NCBI GenBank assembly: GCA_001464165.1
Contig: LNEX01000190.1
Span: 1 to 7,957, forward strand
Origin: a bacterium Ga0077546
GTDB lineage: Bacteria; Cyanobacteriota; Vampirovibrionia; Obscuribacterales; Obscuribacteraceae
Length of the DNA: 7,957 bases
Direction: 5' to 3'
This document shows, in pieces, positions 1 through 5,315 of this stretch. The notes beneath the pieces were generated by a model. It saw nothing but the letters and a program-made list of their open reading frames with translations, had not been told where the DNA came from and ran no database searches. Position 1 is the first letter of the stretch; each line of letters opens with the position of its first letter. Both the position numbers and the translations under genes were made by a program.

Positions 1-86
1 TTGCTGGTTACAATTCTGACTGGCTCTATACTCTGCGTGTTAAAGACGGAAAGTGGTATGTTGAGGCTGTTGGCAGTGCCCCTTAA
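1..86 (+). CDS. C-terminal end of an unidentified protein (partial, cut by window edge)
   Basis: Reading from base 3 gives 27 codons ending in TAA at 84-86, with a protein-like tail containing the string LRVKDGKWYVEAVGSAP. A charged strand followed by DGKWYV close to the C-terminus is a common ending in NTF2-like/SnoaL-fold and lumazine-binding-like small domains, where it forms the last beta strand; with so little sequence this is only a suggestion. The neighbouring frame from base 1 is also open to base 90 but gives an unconvincing peptide. The gene converges on the minus-strand LRR gene, whose stop codon lies 25 bases further on, and no hairpin terminator is visible in that short gap. Confidence 0.6.
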   Translation, partial: AGYNSDWLYTLRVKDGKWYVEAVGSAP

Positions 87-111
87 TTAAGCAGGTACGA
101 TTTACTTGGCA

Positions 112-1140
112 TTAGTGAAGAGGCTTGAACAATGCTTGGTCTAAGCGCCTTGCAGGGTTTTCTTCGGTTATTTTAGCTCTGGGGAACATTGCTTGTAGTT
201 GTGCTATTTCTTCTTTTTTCACTTGTCCAACTTCTACGTGGATAGCAGTCAACGGGCAATTTCTCAGAGATTTAATGCCACTAGCTGTGATGCTGGTTTG
301 GCAGACGTCTAGATAGTTTAAATTCGGCATTTTGGCTAAGTATTTTATACCAGTGTCTGTGAGCGCTTTGTTTTCATGCAAAGCCAGAGACTCTAGAGTC
401 TTCACCTGACCGATTGGTTCTAAATCTTTGTCGTGCAGGCGGCAGGCTTGAATACGAAGGGCCTTTAAGCTTTTTAGAGCGGTCAAACCTTTGAGATTTC
501 CATCGCAAAGCGCATTGTGACCTATTTGAAGAACTGTCAGTTTTTTTAGTGGCCCTAGGTCGGCTAACGTTTTACCTGTTACTAGCGAACGCGTTAAGCT
601 TATGAAGACCAGATTGGGTAATTTTGCTAGTACTTTTAAGCCTTCGTCGCCCACGTCGGTTGAGTCTAGTTCTATTCTTTGAAGACCTGTAAGCCCAGTT
701 AGGTATTGAAGATCTGATTGATTGAAAGTTAGTTTGCTCAGCTTTAAGACATGCAAATCGTCGGCTTTCAATTTTTGCAGGGGCTTCAGACTTTCACCCA
801 GGGTGTAGTTTCCTACCAAGTACGGGTACCCTTGTCTTGTTATGGTTACTCTTCCTTGAGCGTTTTCACGGACAGCTTTTTTTGTATCGACTCCTGGCGT
901 TGTTAGGTTCAATTTTTTAAGTACGTACAGTTTGCCAATTGAGAAGTTATCGGGAAACTCTAATACCCGATATTTAGTCTGTCTTTTTGTTAGTGGGGCT
1001 TGTTGCCTTTGGCTCTGCGCCACAGCTGGAATAACTATAGACAAGCTAAGTATGGTTGCTACGGCGCTGAGAATTGCTGTAAATAAACTCTTTGTGCCAG
1101 AGAGAATTTTAGGCTTTGCTATGCGGGCGATAAGCTTCAA
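112..1140 (-). CDS. Exported leucine-rich-repeat protein
   Basis: Predicted secreted or surface protein of 342 residues when started at the TTG at 1140. Residues 1-17 are basic, about 18-41 are hydrophobic, and AVA followed by QS gives a good signal-peptidase site near residue 41. After a linker, residues about 129-321 form roughly eight leucine-rich repeats of 24 residues (for example LQRIELDSTDVGDEGLKVLA and LNYLDVCQTSITASGIKSL), a bacterial type seen in planctomycetes and similar genomes. LRRs bind other proteins; no catalytic domain is present and the partner is unknown. The reading frame is open back to an ATG at 1224 with AAGGA just upstream, but that start overlaps the preceding gene by 116 bases and puts 46 residues before the hydrophobic core. 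The TTG start overlaps by 32 bases and gives a normal signal peptide, so I prefer it, with modest certainty. Probably cotranscribed with, and translationally coupled to, the preceding gene. Confidence 0.82.
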   Translation of the reverse strand: MKLIARIAKPKILSGTKSLFTAILSAVATILSLSIVIPAVAQSQRQQAPLTKRQTKYRVLEFPDNFSIGKLYVLKKLNLTTPGVDTKKAVRENAQGRVTITRQGYPYLVGNYTLGESLKPLQKLKADDLHVLKLSKLTFNQSDLQYLTGLTGLQRIELDSTDVGDEGLKVLAKLPNLVFISLTRSLVTGKTLADLGPLKKLTVLQIGHNALCDGNLKGLTALKSLKALRIQACRLHDKDLEPIGQVKTLESLALHENKALTDTGIKYLAKMPNLNYLDVCQTSITASGIKSLRNCPLTAIHVEVGQVKKEEIAQLQAMFPRAKITEENPARRLDQALFKPLH

Positions 1141-1630
1141 GCAAGCGCGAGCTTGCAGCCAGCTCTGACAATGAAGTTTTTGACCAATAGTGGCTGTCTG
1201 TGTGGTGAACAAAGAGCTGACCATCTTTTCCTTCAGTGACGATACCCCATTGTTCCCTGCGACCAGGGCGACCAGTCAGTACTACCAAATCACCGTTGAT
1301 TACCCGATTAAGTGGCACTGCGTCTAGGTGTTTGTTGATGGCGTCGAGTTGATCGTTGCCGCGAATTAGTAAGTGATCGCCGGCTTTACCAGCGGTAGGC
1401 GCTCCGGCGCCAAATGCTGTAGTGGTTTCGGTTTCACTTGTCAGTTTGGGTTTAAACTTTTCTGTCTCGCTGGGGTTGGCAAATGTGCGCAGATTTGAGA
1501 GAAATTCTTGGGGAAGTTTGAAGTTGTTCCAGTTTTCATTTGAGTTTGTCGCTGGGTTGTTTAGTGGTGGAGCGCTCACAGCCGGAGCGTAGGATTGGGC
1601 TGGGCTTTCTAAGGGTGGGCTGATTGACAT
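1109..1630 (-). CDS. Hypothetical protein, possible inactive NlpC/P60-like domain
   Basis: 173 residues, function not recognised. The start is an ATG preceded by GGAG (1638-1641) at seven bases. Residues 1-80 are rich in Pro, Asn, Ser and Thr, look disordered, and carry no signal peptide. Residues 82-173 look folded. GDLVV at 113-117, WGIVT at 128-132, an acidic/Gly turn, then LFVHH and a closing LLEAYRP recall the second half of NlpC/P60 or CHAP-type peptidoglycan hydrolases, which usually read GDLVxx...HVGIV.... Here the position expected to hold the catalytic His has Gln-Trp, and the protein has no cysteine at all, so if related it should be catalytically dead. This relationship is inferred from pattern only. 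The gene is first of a minus-strand pair with the LRR gene, whose start lies inside its 3' end, and it is divergent from the protease gene across a 195-base gap. Confidence 0.72.
   Translation of the reverse strand: MSISPPLESPAQSYAPAVSAPPLNNPATNSNENWNNFKLPQEFLSNLRTFANPSETEKFKPKLTSETETTTAFGAGAPTAGKAGDHLLIRGNDQLDAINKHLDAVPLNRVINGDLVVLTGRPGRREQWGIVTEGKDGQLFVHHTDSHYWSKTSLSELAASSRLLEAYRPHSKA
1141..1156 (-). other. Small hairpin adjoining the LRR gene start
   Basis: GCAAGC and GCTTGC form a perfect 6-bp stem around a four-base loop. On the minus-strand transcript the hairpin ends directly before the proposed UUG start at 1140-1138, inside the last codons of the preceding gene. It could occlude initiation until ribosomes finishing the upstream gene melt it, which would couple translation of the two genes. 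A stem of this size can also arise by chance in coding sequence. Confidence 0.3.
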
Positions 1631-1777
1631 TCGCTTTCTCCATTCCAGAGTAGTGGCGCAGGGGTGGCTGCTGAGACTACTTTATGAAATAGAGGGTGAA
1701 AAAGTCGTGATAGTTTAAAAGTTTTCGTATTTTCCCCACTGACTTGGTATTTGTTTGCGACTACCATCGATCGCGCG

Positions 1778-1819
1778 CAGAGATTAAAAGCTAGAAATTA
1801 AACAGTAGAAATTAGAGAG
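1778..1819 (+). repeat. Three imperfect 14-bp tandem repeats before the protease gene
   Basis: Units at 1778-1791, 1792-1805 and 1806-1819. The second (TAGAAATTAAACAG) and third (TAGAAATTAGAGAG) agree at 12 of 14 positions, and the first (CAGAGATTAAAAGC) matches the second at 9 of 14. The third unit supplies the only purine-rich ribosome-binding candidate (AGAGAG, 1814-1819), six bases before the ATG. No convincing -35/-10 pair was found for either gene in the divergent region 1631-1825. Confidence 0.55.
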
Positions 1820-1825
1820 TATTAG

Positions 1826-3115
1826 ATGGTAGATGACCGATTGCAGCTAGATTTGGGAGATGTGAAAAGTCATTTGCGCGATATGGCTGCTAGGTTGAGC
1901 GGTCAGAAGTTCTCAGATGAAGTTATTTCAGCTGCAGCTGTTGAGAGCGCTAGGCAGTCGACAGTGCGCATCACAACCAGTAACTTTGACGGTCCCCGTG
2001 GCACAGGCAGCGGCTTTATTGTTGGTTCTGGCAACGAAGTTGTGACAAATTTGCACGTCATAGGCAACGCTCGCTCAATTGATATTGCCACTCCGAGCGG
2101 AGAGCACTTTAAGGCCCGCGTTACCAAGGTTGATGAACTAAGCGATTTGGCTCTGCTTCAAGTTGACGGCATGAATGCTGACAGTTCGCGGGCGGTTAAA
2201 TTTGGCTCGACAGCCGATCTCAAGCCTTACTCAAAGTTGTTTGCTGTTGGGCACCCTCATGGTGTTGAGCAAGCAAAAGTAACAGAGGGAATTTTTAGGG
2301 GTATGGGCACCTATGGAGGCATGATACCGAAAGTTGAAGCCGATCAATGGCTCCAGGCCATACCAGTGCTTTACGGTAATGATGCTTTTGGTCAAGCTTA
2401 CAAATCTGAGGCTGAGAAGTATTTAGCTGCGCCTAGAGTGGCTGCTACTCTTAAAATAGAGCACGGTAATTCTGGGGGCGTCGTGCAGAATGCCGAAGGT
2501 GAGGCCATTGGTGTCGCCACCAATATTTCACCGCAGAGACCAGGAGAGGCTTTTCTTGTGCCTTCTGAGAACGTTGTCGCTTTGCTTAATAACCCTAATA
2601 ACCGTTTTGCTTTTAACTACGAGCAACAAACTAACTTCGATCGCGACCCACTGCTGACTGTGGGCAAAGATGCCGCTTTGTTAGGTCTTGGCTATAAATT
2701 TAGACCCTTAGCAGCTCCAATGCTAGGTGCTGTTTATTCTGTTGATCTCTACAACGATCTTAAGTTGGCTACTAGTAGTGACATATACGGCAGGCGAAGT
2801 GACTATATAAAAGACGCGGCAATTGACGCAGCTGCCGTTACTGGTGGCGTCCTTAGCTTAATTCCTAAGACTCGAATGGTCGGCTATGGCCTTGTGGGTG
2901 CCCGTGCTCTTTATGAAGTGGGCACTGATTTCTTCAAAGGTGATCCGGTCTTGAATCACGTGAAGCGCACTGATGCGGCACAACCGCAAAGATCTGGCGA
3001 GCCTTTGTATTGGTCTTTGATGGATCGGGTAAATGCTAGTAGTGGGCAAATGTCACCTCGACCTGCAAGTTCCATTCCAAGTTCACTGCACGGATTGAGA
3101 ATTGGTCGCCATTAG
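1826..3115 (+). CDS. HtrA-like trypsin-fold serine protease without PDZ domain
   Basis: 429 residues. Residues about 40-250 form a chymotrypsin-fold S1C-type protease domain. The catalytic triad reads His77 in VVTNLHVIG, Asp107 in SDLALLQVD and Ser216 in HGNSGG. The His-Asp spacing (30) equals that of DegP, but Asp-Ser is 109 against 75 in DegP, so some 34 extra residues lie between, mostly around 160-205. The residue after GNSGG is Val rather than the usual Pro. There is no PDZ domain, no signal peptide and no N-terminal membrane segment, so a cytoplasmic location is inferred. Residues 270-429 are a separate C-terminal region with mildly hydrophobic stretches at about 288-310 and 331-365, possibly packed helices or membrane-associated, then a Ser/Pro-rich tail. 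The start ATG has only a weak AGAGAG ribosome site. The TPR gene follows after about 94 bases and may be cotranscribed. Protease identity is firm; substrate and role are unknown. Confidence 0.9.
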   Translation: MVDDRLQLDLGDVKSHLRDMAARLSGQKFSDEVISAAAVESARQSTVRITTSNFDGPRGTGSGFIVGSGNEVVTNLHVIGNARSIDIATPSGEHFKARVTKVDELSDLALLQVDGMNADSSRAVKFGSTADLKPYSKLFAVGHPHGVEQAKVTEGIFRGMGTYGGMIPKVEADQWLQAIPVLYGNDAFGQAYKSEAEKYLAAPRVAATLKIEHGNSGGVVQNAEGEAIGVATNISPQRPGEAFLVPSENVVALLNNPNNRFAFNYEQQTNFDRDPLLTVGKDAALLGLGYKFRPLAAPMLGAVYSVDLYNDLKLATSSDIYGRRSDYIKDAAIDAAAVTGGVLSLIPKTRMVGYGLVGARALYEVGTDFFKGDPVLNHVKRTDAAQPQRSGEPLYWSLMDRVNASSGQMSPRPASSIPSSLHGLRIGRH

Positions 3116-3131
3116 CCACTAGTGTGCCGTT

Positions 3132-3196
3132 CTGGTCCTGCTCTGGCCCTATCTTGCCCTTTTGTTGCCCTACACTGGCCCTATACTGGGCATACA
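3132..3196 (+). repeat. Six imperfect 11-bp tandem repeats before the TPR gene
   Basis: Units begin at 3132, 3143, 3153, 3164, 3175 and 3186, so the spacing is 11, 10, 11, 11 and 11 bases. The cores read CTGGTCC, CTGGCCC, CTTGCCC, GTTGCCC, CTGGCCC and CTGGGCA, and the approximate consensus unit is CTGGCCCTATA. The array fills most of the gap between the protease and TPR genes and ends at the Shine-Dalgarno AAGGA (3196-3200). The unit length is not a multiple of three and is close to one helical turn. Confidence 0.75.
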
Positions 3197-3209
3197 AGGA
3201 TTCTTTTGC

Positions 3210-4352
3210 ATGAGTCAGCCCCCCGATGAAGTGCCAGAAGGGCTTAGTGCTCGGGAATATCAACGCTTGATTGCGCTATACACCTTGATGGGGCGCCACA
3301 ACCATGCGGCTAAGGCCTTTTCACGTTTGTCGGAAAACGATCAGAAGTTGCAGGCGGCAGGTCTGCGAGAGTCTTTGTTGAAAGAGGAGCCAGATAACTT
3401 TAGTGAAGGTGAGAGCATTGCTGATGGAGAAAATGCCATCGATGCAAGTGAAAGTGACATCGTTGCTGGTGCTAGTGATGATATTGCAAGAGAAAACCTC
3501 GTGGTAGGTCCTCATGACCAGTATGTTTTGGGTCACGAAGCTGGTGCCAACTTCGCCCAGGCATTGCTCAAACTTTTGCAGCAATTAACGATTGAGGCCG
3601 TTGATAAAAACGATAAGCTCGGTACTGGTGAAGACTCGAAGCCGCGTCCAGATGATGATTCAGAAAGCGAAGAACCACTTACGGCAATGAAAGACCAGTT
3701 ACTCTCAATTGGATTGTCAGAGACCGAAGCGCAAGACTATGTGCAAAAATTGCGCCAGGCTTTAGCCGACATGACACAAGCTGAGCCGCCACCGCGTGAG
3801 TTACCTGAAGATCTGACAGCAGAAGAGTATTGGCAGTTGGCGGTGCGCTACAAACAAGTTGGTTGGACTGAGCAGGCCCGCGATGCATTAACTACTGCCA
3901 TAGAACTAGACGGAGACGGTCCGGTCGGCATTAAGGCGCGATCGTTTTTGCGTTCTAAGATACCGCGCTATCCTGTGCCACTCATGGCTGAACAGCTTAA
4001 TATACAGGGCTACAATCAGATGTTTGTGAACGAGAACGAGGCTCAGCGAATGTTTGAGAATCTTGTTAAGGACTATCCTGATTTTGAATGGCCTTACGGT
4101 AACCTCGGCTCGCTTTTGATTAAAAGAGGGCGTCTGGAGAATGCTCAGGAGCTTTTGATTAAAGCAGTTCAAATTAACCCTTACTATATCAATGGCTGGT
4201 TGCATCTGTCGCGCGTCTACGCCATTCAAGAGAACTTCGGGGCGGCTGAAGACTGTTTGCAGCGTGTCACAGCTATCGACGCTAGCGACCCTAATTGGAA
4301 GGGCATTAGCGACTTAGTAGACCAGCTAAAAAGCGATTTTGAAGAAAGATAG
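3210..4352 (+). CDS. TPR-repeat protein with internally duplicated module
   Basis: 380 residues, soluble, with no signal peptide or membrane segment. The start is the ATG at 3210, nine bases after AAGGA (3196-3200); the frame is open back to a TTG at 3162, but that lies inside the 11-bp repeat array and lacks a ribosome site. Residues 8-44 and 198-234 are related: VPEGLSAREYQRL against LPEDLTAEEYWQL, sharing Pro-Glu, Leu, Ala, Glu-Tyr, a later Tyr and Gly, then Ala-x-x-Ala; each looks like a TPR-type helical pair. Between them lie an acidic, low-complexity linker (about 62-95 and 138-156) and two amphipathic segments. Residues about 293-360 form two clear TPRs, including WPYGNLGSLLIKRGRLENA and GWLHLSRVYAIQENFGAAE. 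TPRs bind proteins; no enzymatic domain is seen. It probably acts as a scaffold or adaptor, perhaps with the upstream protease, but only proximity supports that. Confidence 0.85.
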   Translation: MSQPPDEVPEGLSAREYQRLIALYTLMGRHNHAAKAFSRLSENDQKLQAAGLRESLLKEEPDNFSEGESIADGENAIDASESDIVAGASDDIARENLVVGPHDQYVLGHEAGANFAQALLKLLQQLTIEAVDKNDKLGTGEDSKPRPDDDSESEEPLTAMKDQLLSIGLSETEAQDYVQKLRQALADMTQAEPPPRELPEDLTAEEYWQLAVRYKQVGWTEQARDALTTAIELDGDGPVGIKARSFLRSKIPRYPVPLMAEQLNIQGYNQMFVNENEAQRMFENLVKDYPDFEWPYGNLGSLLIKRGRLENAQELLIKAVQINPYYINGWLHLSRVYAIQENFGAAEDCLQRVTAIDASDPNWKGISDLVDQLKSDFEER

Positions 4353-4425
4353 TGTTTGCCCCTCTGTTTCTCAGTGGCATTTTCTGTGCCTTTTCTTCAC
4401 TTTAAGATGGGTTTAGTAGTTAAAC

Positions 4426-4440
4426 AATTGATTTTCAATT
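4426..4440. other. Minor AT-rich hairpin beside the terminator
   Basis: AATTGA and TCAATT flank a three-base TTT loop, directly left of the larger terminator hairpin. It is weak and may simply be part of the AT-rich flank that assists termination of minus-strand transcripts. Confidence 0.25.
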
Positions 4441-4443
4441 AGA

Positions 4444-4475
4444 AAGAAGACCTCGCTGGCGGGCGAGATCTTCTT
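4444..4475. terminator. Bidirectional hairpin terminator between convergent genes
   Basis: A 13-bp stem pairs 4444-4456 with 4463-4475 around a six-base loop. The only irregularity is a C/A mismatch in the + transcript, which becomes a G-U pair in the minus transcript, so the minus hairpin is fully paired. The minus-strand arm ends in a T-rich run (TCTTCTTTCT), and the + side continues into a T-rich stretch near 4481-4490. It sits about 90 bases after the TPR stop and about 77 bases after the stop of the facing gene, as expected of a shared terminator. Elsewhere in the 200-base gap 4353-4552 I see no gene except a possible frame-shifted tail of the minus-strand gene at 4512-4552. Confidence 0.75.
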
Positions 4476-4552
4476 GGGGTATCTTTTCTCAGTTAGAGCT
4501 TAGGCTCAGGTCTAGTTCTTGGCTTTAAACTCGGCCAAAATTTGGTCAGCAA

Positions 4553-5158
4553 TTAGAGCAACTGCTCATAATAGTTTCTGTCAAAACTCAGGTCCTTTGT
4601 GCCACCGCCTAAAGCTTTCTTACCAGTGAAGTCTTTGTCCTTAGGTCCACCTTCGAGAGGTTTCTTGCCGATAAATTCTTCAGTTTTAGTCCAGCCGTCT
4701 TTCAAGCCACCGTCAGCGGGAACTTTCGGTTTTTCTGGTGCAAAATCAAGAGCGCCCTCTACTTTTCCACCAGTTTTTCCACCGTCAGCTAGTTCCTTTT
4801 TCTTTTGGACCATATTAGCGTTTTCAATGGCTTCTTCTTTCTTGTTTCTGATGACGTCTTCATCGCTCATCATTTTCTTTTCTTGCAATGCAGATGAATT
4901 GTCGCTCTTACCTTTCTTGAAGGGATCATCGAAGGTCAGCACTGAATCATCTTTGCTAACATCACCTTTAATTTGACCGTCCTTGGCTGTGGCCTTGCCA
5001 AATTTGCCGTTAGCGTCTTTGTGGCCTTTCTCCATTTCTGCCCATGAATCTACAGCGATGGTGCCAAATTTTTCTGAGTTTTGTGATTTATTTTCAAGAC
5101 CTTTAACTACGGTGTTGTCTGAAGATTGAGTTCCAGTTGAGTTAATTTCTCTAGCCAT
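4553..5158 (-). CDS. Lysine/glycine-rich repeat-containing protein of unknown function
   Basis: 201 residues, not recognised. It is very hydrophilic, rich in Lys, Asp, Glu, Gly, Ser and Asn, with no signal peptide, membrane segment or cysteine, so it is probably largely disordered. Residues about 103-125 (MMSDEDVIRNKKEEAIENAN and onward) look helical. The C-terminal third holds short imperfect repeats: FIGKKPLEGGPKDKD is followed directly by FTGKKALGGGTKDLS, with earlier Gly-Gly-Lys and DGG-x-KDG echoes. The ATG start is supported by AGAGGT (5167-5172 on this strand) eight bases away. The frame stops after YYEQLL, but the region just beyond, in another frame, encodes a protein-like tail ending at 4512, so the present stop may result from a one-base frameshift. 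The gene follows the kinase gene on the same strand after 154 bases, with no clear promoter found between. Coding status is well supported; function is unknown. Confidence 0.75.
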   Translation of the reverse strand: MAREINSTGTQSSDNTVVKGLENKSQNSEKFGTIAVDSWAEMEKGHKDANGKFGKATAKDGQIKGDVSKDDSVLTFDDPFKKGKSDNSSALQEKKMMSDEDVIRNKKEEAIENANMVQKKKELADGGKTGGKVEGALDFAPEKPKVPADGGLKDGWTKTEEFIGKKPLEGGPKDKDFTGKKALGGGTKDLSFDRNYYEQLL

Positions 5159-5279
5159 GATTATCTACCTCTAGTAATTTGTTTCTATGCACTGTTCATC
5201 GACTTGGGGGTTGACAGTCGGTGTGATGTGCTACGAGAACAAATCTAGAAGAAAGTTATTACTGACCTGTGATTAGAAT

Positions 5280-5315
5280 GTTTCGGCATTATTACTAGTT
5301 TCGGTCTTATTATTA
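5280..5315. repeat. Two tandem 18-bp repeats across the kinase stop codon
   Basis: GTTTCGGCATTATTACTA at 5280-5297 is followed directly by GTTTCGGTCTTATTATTA at 5298-5315, identical at 15 of 18 positions. The second copy contains the kinase TAA stop (5313-5315 on the minus strand). A slippage duplication of the 3' end is the simplest reading; a protein-binding site upstream of the next minus-strand gene is possible. Confidence 0.6.

Noticed and set aside
1..90. Alternative open frame from base 1 ending at 90
   Set aside because: Its peptide is an unlikely Leu/Val run, while the frame from base 3 gives a typical domain ending (DGKWYV).
932..1168. Open frame of 78 codons on the + strand with hydrophobic segments
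   Set aside because: It lies opposite the signal-peptide region of the LRR gene; its hydrophobicity mirrors that gene, and no ribosome site precedes it.
3162..3209. N-terminal extension of the TPR gene to a TTG at 3162
   Set aside because: The extension would be encoded by the 11-bp repeat array and has no ribosome site, whereas the ATG at 3210 has AAGGA at good spacing.
3906..4229. Open frame of 107 codons on the minus strand
   Set aside because: It is fully antisense to the clear TPR repeats of the + strand gene, with no domain pattern of its own.
4533..4547. Near-palindrome GGCCAAAATTTGGTC
   Set aside because: The arms meet almost without a loop, so it cannot form a good RNA hairpin, and it lies within the possible frame-shifted coding tail; it is probably chance.
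4599..4976. Open frame of 125 codons on the + strand, rich in Pro, Ser and Phe
   Set aside because: It is antisense to the lysine/glycine-rich gene; its Phe/Ser/Pro bias is what the complement of Lys/Gly/Glu codons produces, and it has no ribosome site.
5211..5216. Perfect -35 hexamer TTGACA on the + strand
   Set aside because: No -10-like hexamer lies 15-19 bases downstream, and there is no + strand gene it could serve.
5184..5275. Possible 29-codon small gene on the + strand in the gap after the kinase
   Set aside because: It has no ribosome site and its composition (Cys, Trp, many Leu) does not look selected; nothing supports translation.
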